64,000 nucleotides of DNA from Helcobacillus massiliensis (GTDB taxonomy: Bacteria > Actinomycetota > Actinomycetes > Actinomycetales > Dermabacteraceae): the NCBI RefSeq assembly GCF_014191425.1, contig NZ_JACHWP010000003.1, positions 123,374 to 187,373 on the forward strand. Reading direction: 5' to 3'. Numbering within the stretch: the first letter of the stretch is position 1; every line of letters begins with the position of its first letter. The notes below the pieces were generated by a model that was given only the letters and a program-made list of their open reading frames with translations, was not told where the DNA came from and made no database searches. Shown in pieces: positions 55,036-63,500 of the stretch. Made by a program: the position numbers and the translations under genes.

Positions 55036-56709
55036 TCAGAACAGACCGAACGCCTCACCGTTGTCGTCCAGGCCCATGCGCAGAGCTGCAGGCTGCTTCG
55101 GCAGACCCGGCATCGTCATGACGTCACCGGTCAGCGCGACGACGAAGCCGGCGCCGAGCTTGGGGATGAGGTCGCGGATGTGCAGGACATGGCCCTCGGG
55201 AGCGCCGAGCTTCGTCGGGTCATCGGAGAAGGAGTACTGGGTCTTCGCCATGCAGACCGGCATCTTGTCCCAGCCGTTCTTCTTCAGGCGACGCAGTGCG
55301 GCCGGAGCCGAACCCACGTACTGCACCTCGGACGCGCCGTAGATCTCCTTGGCGATGGTCTCGATGGCGTTCTCGATGCCGTCCTCGGTGTCGTAGATCG
55401 GAGCGAACTTCACCGGCTCGTCGATCGCCTTCAGCACCTGGTCGGCGAGCTCGAGTGCGCCCTCGCCGCCCTTGGCCCAGACCTCGGACAGAGCAGCCTT
55501 GAAGCCGTTCTCCTCAGCCCAGTCCAGAGCCGCCTTGATCTCCTTCTCGGTGTCGTTCGGGAAGCGGTTCAGGGCGATGACGGGCTCCACGCCGAACTTG
55601 CGGACGTTCTCCACGTGCTTGCGGAGGTTCGAGGTGCCCTCGAGCAGTGCGTCCACGTTCTCGGTGTTGAGGTCGTCCTTCTTGACGCCGCCGTGCATCT
55701 TGAGAGCGCGGACGGTCGCGACGATGACGACGGCGTCCGGGCCGAAGTCACCGAACCGGGACTTGATGTCCATGAACTTCTCGCCGCCGAGGTCCGAGCC
55801 GAAGCCGGCCTCGGTCACGGCGATGTCGCCGAGGGAGCGGGCGAGGTTGGTGGCGATCATGGTGTTGCAGCCGTGCGCGATGTTCGCGAACGGGCCGCCG
55901 TGCACCAGTGCCGGGGTGCCGCCGAGGGTCTGCACCAGGTTCGGGTTCAGCGCGTCCTTCAGCAGCAGGGTGATGGCGCCCTGCACCTCGAGCTCACGCA
56001 CGGTGACGGGCTCGCGGTCGTAGTTGTAGGCCACGACGATGTCGCTAATGCGCTTCTCGAGGTCCTTGAGGTCGGTGGCGAGGCAGAGCACGGCCATGAT
56101 CTCGGAGGCGACGACGATGTCGAAGCCGTCCTCACGCGGGACACCCTGGGCGGGGCCGCCGAGGCCGACGACGATGTTGCGCAGCTCGCGGTCGTTGACG
56201 TCCACAACGCGCTTCCACTGCACACGACGCGGGTCGATGTTCAGCGGGTTGCCCTGGTGGATGCTGTTGTCCACGAGGGCCGCGAGGGTGTTGTTGGCGA
56301 TCTGGATGGCGTGGAAGTCACCGGTGAAGTGAAGGTTGATGTTCTCCATCGGGACGACCTGGGCGTAGCCGCCGCCGGTCGCGCCGCCCTTGACGCCCAT
56401 GATCGGGCCGAGGGCCGGCTCGCGCAGGGCGACCATGGTGTTCTTGCCCTTGAGGCTGAAGGCGTCCGCCAGACCGACCGTGGTGGTCGACTTGCCCTCG
56501 CCGGCGGGGGTCGGGGAGAGAGCGGAGACGAGAACCAGCTTTGCGGGCTCCTTCGGCTCACCGATCTTCTTCATGTCCACCTTGGCGATGTGCTTGCCGT
56601 AGTGGATGAGGGCGTCCTCGGGGATGCCGGCCTTCTCGGCGATCTCGCCGATGGGCTTGAGGGTGTGCGCCTGTGCGATCTTAAGATCCGGGTTCTCAGA
56701 AGCCGTCAT
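55036..56709 (-). CDS. fhs: formate-tetrahydrofolate ligase
   Basis: Makes 10-formyl-THF from formate, THF and ATP for one-carbon metabolism. 557 residues with the ATP loop [17 protein letters not shown] (about 68-84), the [20 protein letters not shown] region and [11 protein letters not shown]. An AAAGGAG site before ATG 56709 fixes the start. Single gene with its own promoter. Confidence 0.97.
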   Translation of the reverse strand: MTASENPDLKIAQAHTLKPIGEIAEKAGIPEDALIHYGKHIAKVDMKKIGEPKEPAKLVLVSALSPTPAGEGKSTTTVGLADAFSLKGKNTMVALREPALGPIMGVKGGATGGGYAQVVPMENINLHFTGDFHAIQIANNTLAALVDNSIHQGNPLNIDPRRVQWKRVVDVNDRELRNIVVGLGGPAQGVPREDGFDIVVASEIMAVLCLATDLKDLEKRISDIVVAYNYDREPVTVRELEVQGAITLLLKDALNPNLVQTLGGTPALVHGGPFANIAHGCNTMIATNLARSLGDIAVTEAGFGSDLGGEKFMDIKSRFGDFGPDAVVIVATVRALKMHGGVKKDDLNTENVDALLEGTSNLRKHVENVRKFGVEPVIALNRFPNDTEKEIKAALDWAEENGFKAALSEVWAKGGEGALELADQVLKAIDEPVKFAPIYDTEDGIENAIETIAKEIYGASEVQYVGSAPAALRRLKKNGWDKMPVCMAKTQYSFSDDPTKLGAPEGHVLHIRDLIPKLGAGFVVALTGDVMTMPGLPKQPAALRMGLDDNGEAFGLF

Positions 56710-56793
56710 TCGAATCTCCTTTGACGATGTAGAAGTCGAACTGTCCGCTGCCAGGGCTCATTCGTTCTGCCCGGGCGGGGCCAGCTGATGTTC

Positions 56794-56799
56794 ATGCTA
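56794..56799 (-). promoter_or_regulatory. -10 box (TAGCAT) of fhs
   Basis: On the minus strand TAGCAT predicts a leader of about 75 nt before fhs. I looked for a ZTP or THF riboswitch in this leader and did not recognise one. The remaining 56800-56949 has no gene but several G/C-rich inverted repeats, including CCGTCGGC (56906-56913) against GCCGACGG (56929-56936). Confidence 0.45.
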
Positions 56800-56949
56800 A
56801 GCCCGCGCATTGAGCGGTTGCTGTGCGGAACCGGTGCCGTATGGCCCCCATCACGAACGGGGGCGTGCCCGTTATGGGCGGCTGTGAGGACCCTCCCATC
56901 TGGGCCCGTCGGCGCCGAGGGGAGGCCGGCCGACGGATCCCGGCGAACA

Positions 56950-56991
56950 GACGGGGCGGGGCGGAACCGGTTGGTCCTGCCCCGCCCCGTC
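56950..56991 (-). terminator. strong terminator of the repeat-protein gene
   Basis: A 13-bp perfect stem: GACGGGGCGGGGC (56950-56962) with GCCCCGCCCCGTC (56979-56991), loop 16 nt. It follows the minus-strand stop at 57012. Confidence 0.75.
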
Positions 56992-57011
56992 AGTGGGCGG
57001 CTGCTGGTGGG

Positions 57012-57926
57012 TCAGCGGCCGTCTGGGCGGCCTTCGTGGCGACCGTGGCGATCACCGAGGTCGTCCTGGGCGTCCTGCGAGAAGTCCTGGTAGCCGGAGT
57101 CGTCCACCTGGGCGTCCTGCGAGAAGTCCTGGTAGCCGGCGTCGTCCACCTGGGTGTCCTGCGAGAAGTCCTGGTAGCCGGAGTCGTCCACCTGGGTGTC
57201 CTGCGAGAAGTCCTGGTAGCCGGCGTCGCTGCCCGCGCGGGTGTCCACGTCGATGTCGCCCTGGCGTGCGTCGCCGGGGCCGCGGTCGTACAGGCGGGGG
57301 TCATCGGTCTGCGAGTAGTCTTCGTAGCCGGAGTCGTCGCGGTGATCAGTGCGATCCTCGACGCGGTCAGTGCGGACCTCTCGGTCCTCGTGGCGCTCGA
57401 GGCGGTCATCACGGCTGTCCTGGTCGGCGCCGACGACGGCGGCACGGCGGCCCTCGGAGCGGTGCTCCACGTGCTCCTCGTCGAGGCGGCGGTCATGGTC
57501 GACCGCGTCGCGGTGGTCAGCATCGGCGGCGGGGCGGTCCGCGCGGCGGCGGCCGGTGGCATTGGTGTCCGGGTCGAGCTCATCGGCGCGGCGCAGGCGG
57601 TCATCGAGGTCCTCACGGGCCTGGACGGCGTCGCGCTTCTGCTGAGCGGCGCGCTCAGCCTGCTCGTCAGCGGCGCGCTTCTGGCGCTCGGCCTCGAGGC
57701 GGGCACGGTCGGCCTGCACCTCGGACTCGCGGGCTGCGAGCTCGTCCTCCTCGATGCGGGTGCGGTCCTGGGCAACGCTCTGGCGCAGCTCAGCTGCCTC
57801 GCGGCGGTCGGCTTCGGCCTGTCGCTGCTTCTTCTTGGAGCTGAGAACGGAGATGAGGATGATCAGGGCGAGCAGGACCAGCGCGATGATGATCGCGGGA
57901 ATGACCCAGCCGGGAAGATTGTCCAT
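57012..57926 (-). CDS. membrane-anchored coiled-coil protein with tandem C-terminal repeats
   Basis: 304 residues. One N-terminal helix (residues 6-29, ILISVL) with no signal-peptidase site is followed by a charged coiled coil (about 32-115, Arg/Glu/Ala-rich). A very polar Asp/Arg/His region follows. Four tandem 14-residue repeats of the form GYQDFSQDTQVDDS lie near the C-terminus (residues about 231-286), with a degenerate copy (GYEDYSQTDD) before them. AAGGAG before ATG 57926 supports this strand over the long opposite frame. Function unknown. Confidence 0.72.
   Translation of the reverse strand: MDNLPGWVIPAIIIALVLLALIILISVLSSKKKQRQAEADRREAAELRQSVAQDRTRIEEDELAARESEVQADRARLEAERQKRAADEQAERAAQQKRDAVQAREDLDDRLRRADELDPDTNATGRRRADRPAADADHRDAVDHDRRLDEEHVEHRSEGRRAAVVGADQDSRDDRLERHEDREVRTDRVEDRTDHRDDSGYEDYSQTDDPRLYDRGPGDARQGDIDVDTRAGSDAGYQDFSQDTQVDDSGYQDFSQDTQVDDAGYQDFSQDAQVDDSGYQDFSQDAQDDLGDRHGRHEGRPDGR
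57068..57235 (-). repeat. four tandem 42-bp repeats within the coding region
   Basis: Units begin at 57068, 57110, 57152 and 57194. They are nearly identical, with differences mainly at one Thr/Ala and one Ala/Ser codon. Units 1 and 3 share the GAG-type (Ser) variant and 2 and 4 the GCG-type (Ala), suggesting duplication of an 84-bp block. Confidence 0.9.
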
Positions 57927-58117
57927 GGTGTGCTCCTTCGGTCGGTCCGAGCCAGCGGGCCCGGTTGGTGCGCCGACGGGGGCGCGGCGTCACTTGATTC
58001 AATCAGATGCATGTGGCGCCCGCCACGATCACCGGGAGGAATGTCACGGTGAGGTCACGGGCAGCTCCCCGGGCAGGGCGGCCAGCGGTGCAGGCCATCC
58101 AGAGTCTGCGGCATGGA

Positions 58118-58195
58118 CACCGGTGCCCGGGCACCGGTGCTCGGGGATGGAAGCCCAGGTCGCGGTGTCCTTCGGTGCCCATCGTGTCGGTGCCC
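58118..58195. repeat. 22-bp palindrome plus CGGTGCCC half-site array
   Basis: 58118-58139 is a perfect palindrome formed by CGGTGCCCGG and its complement with flanking CAC/GTG. Further direct copies CGGTGCCC lie at 58173-58180 and 58188-58195, and CGGTGTCC at 58163. The array ends 10 bp before a candidate -10 box. The rest of 57927-58260 shows no gene; an A/T-rich palindrome TGATTCAATCA lies at 57995-58005. Confidence 0.75.
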
Positions 58196-58204
58196 GGGTA
58201 TCCG

Positions 58205-58210
58205 TAGCGT
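58205..58210 (+). promoter_or_regulatory. -10 box (TAGCGT) of the lipoprotein gene
   Basis: TAGCGT would start transcription near 58217, giving a 44-nt leader that contains GAAGG before ATG 58261. The CGGTGCCC array lies immediately upstream. Confidence 0.4.
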
Positions 58211-58260
58211 CGGGGTCATCGGCCGTTGGCGATCAGCGGCCCCGTTGAAGGCGACGCATC

Positions 58261-59040
58261 ATGACCATCAATCGTCGACGATTCCTCACCCTTGCCGGCT
58301 CCGGCTTCGTCCTCGCCGCGGCGACCGGCTGCAATCCCTCTGAGCTGTTCGGCGGCGACGGCGACAACGACACGAACGGGGACGACCAGGACCGCAGCAG
58401 GAAGGACGCCAAGGGCGACGGCAGCGACGGCCAGAGCAGCGATGGCGACGACGGCCAGAGCAGCGATGGCCACGACGGCCAGAGCACCGATGGCCAGAAC
58501 TAGGGCAGCGATCCGTTCGGCGGTGACGACTCCGGCGACACCGTCCCGAGCGGTGACGGCAACGGAGACTTCCGGCAGGAGAAGGCCTCCGGTGCTCAGG
58601 CCGCCACGGGCCGCTTCCAGTACACGGTGCCGAAGACGTGGACGCCGGTGCAGAAGAGCCGCTTGGACAGCCGCGACGTCGCCGGGTACGACATCAACAA
58701 CGGTCGCGACGGCTACCTGCGGATCACCGACGTGGTGAAGCTGCGCGGCGGCCCGTACACCCAGGCATCGAACTGGGAGAAGGACATCAAGAACGCCTCC
58801 GATCTCGAGTTCGTCGAGAGCCGAGCGGTGAAGCAGTGGGACATCTCGACCGGTCAGAAGGCGTTCACGAAGCTGATCGCCGTGAAGATCAAGAAGACCG
58901 GCGCGAAGGCGGTGTCGATCCTCATGATGATCGAAGTGGAGGAGCACAAGGCGTACCACGTGATGCGCGGCATGGTGACGCCGAGCTATGCGCAGAGTGC
59001 GGAGTTCAAGTCGTTCGTCAACAGCATCCGCCTGTCCTGA
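58261..59040 (+). pseudogene. Tat lipoprotein gene interrupted by one in-frame TAG
   Basis: The first 80 codons encode a twin-arginine lipoprotein signal (RRRFLTLAG; lipobox ending ATGC, Cys24) and an Asp/Gly/Ser linker, then stop at TAG 58501-58503. The same frame continues without a break for 178 codons: more linker, then a globular domain (residues about 118-259; FQYTVPKTWTPVQKS to FKSFVNSIRLS), ending TGA 59038-59040. A CAG-to-TAG change in the linker (neighbouring codons repeat DGQS) would explain it. Read-through or a sequencing error are alternatives. No ribosome site supports independent translation of the second half from GTG 58627. Function of the domain unknown. Confidence 0.75.
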
Positions 59041-59059
59041 CGGCGGTGGTGGCTGGGGG

Positions 59060-60400
59060 GTGTCCCTATGTTTCGAGTCAAGCCGCGAGAGCGGTCGGCT
59101 CGGGGGTAGGGGCGGTTGTCGGTGGCTGGTAGTAGGTGCCGTCGCGGAGCATGGCGTAGATGACGTTGCAGCGGCGGCGGGCTAGGCAGATCACGGCGGC
59201 GTTGTGCCGTTTGCCTTCGGCGCGTTTGCGATCGTAGTAGGCCTTGGAGATGGGGTCGTGGTTGGAGGCGACCCAGGCGGAGTAGAACAGGGCGTTCTTC
59301 AGGCGTTTGTTCCCTGACCGGGCGGGGAACTCTCCGCGGATCGAGGTGCCTGATCTGCGGGTGACCGGCGCGATCCCGGCATAGGCCGCGAGGTGGCTGG
59401 CGGACTCAAACGCGGAGCCATCACCGATCGCGAGGAGGATCTGGGCGGCGGTCTTGATGCCGATCCCCGGCATGCTCATCAAGACCGAGGCGAGAGGGAA
59501 GTCCTCCAGCATGCCCTCCACTTCGTGGGCCACGGTCGCGCGCTGTTCTTTCAGCTCTTTAACCTGGCCAGCGACTCGGGGGATCACCAGCTCAACCGCT
59601 GCGGTGGCGGGCACGATGACGGTCTGCTCGCTAAGGGCTGTGAAGATCTGCTCGACCAGCGTCTCGGGGTCGCGGCGTGAATGCGCGCGGGCGAACCGCA
59701 GCACCTTCCCTCGGCCGGCACTTCGGAGGCCGGTGGGTCCGCCAAACTTCTCCAGCAGGTCCAGCACGAGCCCAGTGGAAAGCTTCCCGCCTGCGAAGAC
59801 GCGCTCGAGCGCGGGGTGGATCTGGGTGAGCAGGGACCGGATCCGGTTCAGCGCCCTTGTGGTCTCGTGAGCGAGGTCCTCATCGAACCCGGCCAGAACC
59901 TTCAGCGCGGAGAGGACCTCGCTGTCACGATCGACCTGCCGGAGGGTGTGAGGCATGGTGCGGGCCGTGTCGGCGATGATGAAAGCATCCCGCGCATCAG
60001 TCTTTGACCTGCCCGGATACAGATCCGCGGCCTTCCGCATCGCCAATCCGGGAAGGTAGGCGACTGTGCAGCCGGTATCCCGGGCCACCGCGATCGGCAA
60101 CGCTCCGATGGTGTTCGGCTGATCGACGACCAGCAGAACTTCGCCGTGGTTCTGCAGCTGGGTGAACAGCTCGCGAAGTTTGGTCTCGTCCTGCGGGAGG
60201 GGCTTGTCGAACAGCTTGTTCCCCTCCGGGTCGAGTGCGCACGCGTGGTGAGCTGTCTTCCCGACGTCCAGGCCGATCACGACCGCGAACCCTGTGTTCA
60301 TGACGCTGTCCTCCTCATCACTGCTGGCCGCAGTCTCGACACCCGATGCCGGCACCCACGTTACGAAGAGACCTCAGACAGAGCTGGGCCGTGTCCCTAT
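59060..60400 (-). mobile_element. IS110-family insertion element (approximate limits)
   Basis: The transposase gene is bracketed by two copies of GTGTCCCTAT (59060-59069 and 60391-60400), 1331 bp apart, consistent with the size of IS110-type elements. Such elements generally lack long terminal inverted repeats and none are seen. About 100 bases upstream of the transposase start are non-coding; in IS110 relatives this side can encode a guide (bridge) RNA. Limits are inferred from the repeat only. It lies 20 bases after the lipoprotein gene. Confidence 0.65.
59078..60301 (-). CDS. IS110-family transposase (DEDD recombinase)
   Basis: 407 residues. N-terminal RuvC-like DEDD domain (GLDVGKTAHHACALD, VVDQPN, KTDARDAFIIADTAR) and C-terminal Transposase_20 domain (MPGIGIKTAAQILLAIGD, AYAGIAPVTRRSG, ARSGNKRLKNALFYSAW), where a serine nucleophile is expected. 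Intact, so potentially active. ATG 60301 is preceded by GAGGAGG; a longer upstream frame lacks such a site. Confidence 0.93.
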   Translation of the reverse strand: MNTGFAVVIGLDVGKTAHHACALDPEGNKLFDKPLPQDETKLRELFTQLQNHGEVLLVVDQPNTIGALPIAVARDTGCTVAYLPGLAMRKAADLYPGRSKTDARDAFIIADTARTMPHTLRQVDRDSEVLSALKVLAGFDEDLAHETTRALNRIRSLLTQIHPALERVFAGGKLSTGLVLDLLEKFGGPTGLRSAGRGKVLRFARAHSRRDPETLVEQIFTALSEQTVIVPATAAVELVIPRVAGQVKELKEQRATVAHEVEGMLEDFPLASVLMSMPGIGIKTAAQILLAIGDGSAFESASHLAAYAGIAPVTRRSGTSIRGEFPARSGNKRLKNALFYSAWVASNHDPISKAYYDRKRAEGKRHNAAVICLARRRCNVIYAMLRDGTYYQPPTTAPTPEPTALAA

Positions 60401-60566
60401 CAGCGGTCAACGCGTGTCTCTCGACCGGGCGGCAACACCCCCCGGACCATCAATGGCAGGGCAACAAAGCCATACCCGGCCGAGCGACCAGACCCCGTCC
60501 ATCGGGGTGCTCACAAGGTAACGGGCGCTCTGACGCTGCAGCTTCGTGCATGCCCCCGGGCATGAA
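60302..60566. other. gene-free stretch at the IS110 5' side and beyond
   Basis: 60302-60400 is probably the non-coding 5' segment of the IS element and a candidate guide-RNA region. 60401-60566 shows no convincing gene; short frames there overlap the tRNA terminator. Confidence 0.5.
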
Positions 60567-60602
60567 GGAACCCCCGCGATGTAGAAGCTACGCGGGGGTT
60601 CC
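60567..60602 (-). terminator. terminator of tRNA-Phe
   Basis: GGAACCCCCGCG (60567-60578) pairs with CGCGGGGGTTCC (60591-60602), loop 12 nt with an inner GTAG/CTAC. It begins 2 nt after the tRNA 3' end on the minus strand. Confidence 0.8.
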
Positions 60603-60604
60603 AG

Positions 60605-60677
60605 TGGCTCCGACCGGCGTCGATCCGGTGACCTTTCGATTTTCAGTCGAACGCTCTACCAACTGAGCTACAGAGCC
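60605..60677 (-). tRNA. tRNA-Phe (anticodon GAA)
   Basis: Minus-strand cloverleaf: acceptor starts GGCTCTG and ends GGAGCC with discriminator A, D-arm GCTCAGTTGGTAGAGC, anticodon loop CTGAAAA (GAA) and T-arm CCGGATCGACGCCGG, a variant TGATCGAC-like loop. CCA is not encoded. Confidence 0.93.
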
Positions 60678-60801
60678 GTGTCACGAACACTCAGTGGTGC
60701 TCACGAACCAGATCAGAGTAGCAAGAACCGATGCGCGGCGCGAATCCGTCGGCCCCACTGAGAGGGAGGCCACGCCCGAACCCGGGTGGAGGCGCACCCA
60801 C

Positions 60802-60807
60802 TACGCT
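60802..60807 (+). promoter_or_regulatory. -10 box (TACGCT) of mshB
   Basis: TACGCT predicts transcription from about 60814 and a 28-nt leader before TTG 60842. It argues against the in-frame ATG at 60731, which lies upstream of this promoter. Confidence 0.45.
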
Positions 60808-60841
60808 GAGGGCACCACCCCCGAACCCCCAGGACGACCCG

Positions 60842-61627
60842 TTGAGCACCTCTTCCGCGCTGATCGCCGCCCTCACCAGCAGTGACGTCCGAGCAGATCA
60901 GCACCGCCTCCTGTTCATCCACGCCCACCCCGACGACGAAGCGGCCCAGACCGGTGCACTCACCGCCTGGGCCACCGGCCGCGGCATTGCCGTCGCCGTC
61001 CTCACCTGCACCCGCGGGGAGGAGGGCGAATACGTGCCGGGGACGCTGGCCGACGGGGACGACCTCGTCACGGTCCGCGCCCGCGAACTCGCCGGCTCGC
61101 TGCGGGAACTGGCGGTCGATGCCCACGCCTACCTCGGCACTGAGCCGGCCCTGCGCGAGGGCGCCCAGCCCCGCCACTACCGCGACTCCGGCATGCAGTG
61201 GGTCGCACCGGGCGTGGCAGGCCCCGCCGACACCACCGATGAGCGCACCTTCACCGCCGCGCCGATCGCGGAGGCGGCCGCGGATGCCGCCGCCTTCGCC
61301 GCTGACTTCGGCGCGACCGCGATCATTTCCTACGACCAGTACGGCAGCTACGGCCACCCCGACCATGTGCGGGCGCACGAGGTCGCGGTCGAAACGGCGC
61401 GCGTCACGGGCCTGCCGATGCTGGAGGTGCTCTCACCCGTCGGCCCCGAGAGCGACGCCGGGTTCACCCGCCTGGACGCCTCAGACGGGTTCCGGGCAGC
61501 GCAGCGTGCGCTCGCCCACTACCCGACGCAGATGCGGGTCGACGGCGACGAGCTCGTCCACGTGGGCGGGCAGCGCACCCCGATCGAGACGAGCGTGGGG
61601 CTGCGCGGCGTCGAGGTCGGTGCATGA
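60842..61627 (+). CDS. mshB: GlcNAc-Ins deacetylase (mycothiol biosynthesis), PIG-L family
   Basis: Removes acetate from GlcNAc-Ins to give GlcN-Ins, the second mycothiol step. 261 residues with the zinc motif HAHPDDE (about residues 27-33) and the third ligand region YGHPDHVRAH. TTG 60842 is chosen for its position after the promoter and near AGGAC; an upstream ATG would add 37 Arg/Pro-rich residues. Overlaps mshA by 4 nt. Confidence 0.9.
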   Translation: MSTSSALIAALTSSDVRADQHRLLFIHAHPDDEAAQTGALTAWATGRGIAVAVLTCTRGEEGEYVPGTLADGDDLVTVRARELAGSLRELAVDAHAYLGTEPALREGAQPRHYRDSGMQWVAPGVAGPADTTDERTFTAAPIAEAAADAAAFAADFGATAIISYDQYGSYGHPDHVRAHEVAVETARVTGLPMLEVLSPVGPESDAGFTRLDASDGFRAAQRALAHYPTQMRVDGDELVHVGGQRTPIETSVGLRGVEVGA

Positions 61628-62925
61628 GTGGGGCACCCGTCGGCCGCCCCGCTTCCGATGGCCGTCCCGCACCCGGCGGCGCTGCCCCCGCGGGGCGCCG
61701 CGTGGTCATGGTGACCGTCCACACCTCCCCGATCGCGGGCCCCGGCTCCGCGGACGCAGGCGGCATGAACGTGATGGTCTCCAGCATCGCCGCCGCCCTC
61801 GCCGACCGCGGCTGGCAGGTCGACCTCGTCACCCGCCGCACCGCCCCCGACCAGCCGGACCGACGCGACGTCCACCCCGGCGTCACCCTCCATCACCTGC
61901 CGGTGGGGCCGCCCGTCACCGTTCCGAAACCGCAGGCGGAACGCCTCATCGCCCCGTTCGCCGACGCGTTCGACACCTGGTGTGAGGAGCACGGCGGCGG
62001 CGTGGACATCATCCACTCCCACTACTGGTTCTCCGCCGCCGCGGTCCTCGACATCGCCCGCCGCCGCGGCATCCCGCACGCCGTCAGCTACCACTCCGTG
62101 GCCGCGGCCGTGGGCGAGGACGGCCTCGACGCCGGCGAGCCGCCCGAATCGGACGGCCGCCGGGCAGGGGAGCAGCGCGCCGCCGCAGAATCGGACCTCG
62201 TCATCGCCGTCTCCGACACCGAGAAGCAGATGATCATCCAGCGGTGCGGCGCCGACCCGGATGCGATCGACGTGGTCCGCCCCGGGGTGGACCTCGACCT
62301 GTTCCACCCCCGCAAGGCCGTACCGAGCGGGCCGACGGGTGCCGCGCCCACCGCCGCAGCACAGGGGGAGGGGCCCCATCGCCTCGCCTGCGTGGCCCGC
62401 CTCGAACCCCTCAAGGGCATCGACCAGGCGATCCGCATCCTCGCCGCCCTCCGCGACGAGGACGTCACGCTCACCATCGCCGGAGCCGCCGCCGAGGACT
62501 ACCGCGACTACGAACGCCGGCTGCACGCCCTGACGGCCGAACTCGGCGTCAGCGACCGGGTGCGGTTCGTCGGCGCTGTCGACCGGGAGGACCTCGCCGC
62601 TCTCCTCGCCGGCAGTGACCTGCTGATCAACCCGTCCTATTCGGAGACCTACGGCATCATCAACATCGAAGCCGCGGCCTCCGGCACCCCCGTGATCGCG
62701 CACCGCTCCAGCGGCATGCGCGAATCCGTCATCGACCACGTCACCGGGATCCTGATGGACACCCGGGACCCGTCGGCCTGGGCCGACGGCATCCGCACCC
62801 TCATCACCAGCCCCGCCGCCCTCGAGTCACTGTCCCGCTCCGCCGCCGAGCGGGCGCAGCGCCGCACCTGGGCATGCGCCGCCGAACAGTTGGAGGACTC
62901 CTATGAATCAAGCGCTCTACGATGA
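61624..62925 (+). CDS. mshA: D-inositol-3-phosphate glycosyltransferase (mycothiol biosynthesis)
   Basis: First committed step of mycothiol synthesis, transferring GlcNAc from UDP-GlcNAc to inositol-3-phosphate. GT-B/GT4 enzyme, 433 residues. SPIAGPGSADAGGMNVMV is the MshA-typical loop, with HSHYWFSA in the middle and the EX7E motif in SETYGIINIEAAASGTP. A Pro/Gly/Ala-rich N-terminal tail and an inserted linker (SGPTGAAPTAAAQ) are family-atypical. ATG overlaps the mshB stop. Confidence 0.92.
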   Translation: MSGAPVGRPASDGRPAPGGAAPAGRRVVMVTVHTSPIAGPGSADAGGMNVMVSSIAAALADRGWQVDLVTRRTAPDQPDRRDVHPGVTLHHLPVGPPVTVPKPQAERLIAPFADAFDTWCEEHGGGVDIIHSHYWFSAAAVLDIARRRGIPHAVSYHSVAAAVGEDGLDAGEPPESDGRRAGEQRAAAESDLVIAVSDTEKQMIIQRCGADPDAIDVVRPGVDLDLFHPRKAVPSGPTGAAPTAAAQGEGPHRLACVARLEPLKGIDQAIRILAALRDEDVTLTIAGAAAEDYRDYERRLHALTAELGVSDRVRFVGAVDREDLAALLAGSDLLINPSYSETYGIINIEAAASGTPVIAHRSSGMRESVIDHVTGILMDTRDPSAWADGIRTLITSPAALESLSRSAAERAQRRTWACAAEQLEDSYESSALR

Positions 62926-63355
62926 CCGCGTGCCGAGCTTCTCGGCCACCCTCACCGGCCACATGATCTCCGGCGCCATCAAGGCAGTGATCGCGGCGCT
63001 GATGCTGTTCGCCACCTCCGCCACGGGCGCCATCAGCGAGATCACCCTCTCCCACGCGCTCACCTTCGCGTTCGTCGCCATGATCCTGGTGGAGACCGTC
63101 AGCGCGGTGATGTTCCACGTGGTGGCGCTGCGCCGCCGCCACCCCCGCCCCGGCAGCACTGCCGTGACGGTGGTGGACCTGGCGCTGCCGCCGCTCGCGG
63201 CGCTGCTGTTCGGCACGATCCTGCTGGGCGGCGGGATCGTGATCGCCGCAGCGATCTGCTTCACCATCGTCTTCTGGGTGTTCACCCTGCTGGTGGAGAA
63301 GCCGTGGCGGGAGGACGACGCGGCCGTGGAGGCGATGGAGAAGTCCCGCTGGTGA
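62903..63355 (+). CDS. four-helix membrane protein
   Basis: 150 residues with four hydrophobic helices and a charged C-terminus (EKPWREDDAAVEAMEKSRW). Overlaps mshA by 23 nt and has a GGAGGA site in the mshA end, so it is likely co-expressed. No family recognised. 63356-63461 downstream shows no gene. Confidence 0.7.
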   Translation: MNQALYDDRVPSFSATLTGHMISGAIKAVIAALMLFATSATGAISEITLSHALTFAFVAMILVETVSAVMFHVVALRRRHPRPGSTAVTVVDLALPPLAALLFGTILLGGGIVIAAAICFTIVFWVFTLLVEKPWREDDAAVEAMEKSRW

Positions 63356-63461
63356 GGGCGCTCACTCGGTCATGACCTGCGGCACAGTCAGCGCAGCCGG
63401 CCCCGCCTGAACGCGGACACCGTTCAGCGCGGAGCCGCTGCGCGTCCGCGTCCGCACAAAC

Positions 63462-63493
63462 AACAAGAGCCCCACCGAAGTGGGGCTCTTGTT
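63462..63493 (-). terminator. terminator of tRNA-Asp with UUCG tetraloop
   Basis: A 14-bp perfect stem (63462-63475 with 63480-63493). On the minus strand the loop is TTCG closed by C-G, and the stem is followed by T-rich TGTTTGTG. A textbook intrinsic terminator, 7 bases from the tRNA 3' end. Confidence 0.9.
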
Positions 63494-63500
63494 CGTCCTG

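Noticed and set aside
56710..56950. ZTP/THF riboswitch upstream of fhs
   Set aside because: The leader was searched for the conserved core and pseudoknot features; none could be recognised.
57068..57235. CRISPR-like array
   Set aside because: Units are contiguous 42-bp coding repeats without spacers and remain in frame.
56823..58052. 409-residue plus-strand frame with repeated LREVLVAGVVHLG
   Set aside because: It is the antisense of the 42-bp repeats; the minus frame has a Shine-Dalgarno, an anchor helix and a coiled coil.
58627..59040. Independent gene for the second half of the lipoprotein
   Set aside because: In frame with the first half, begins inside a domain and has no ribosome site; treated as one broken gene.
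60731..60841. Upstream ATG start for mshB
   Set aside because: It lies before the likely promoter and adds an Arg/Pro-rich stretch foreign to the family.
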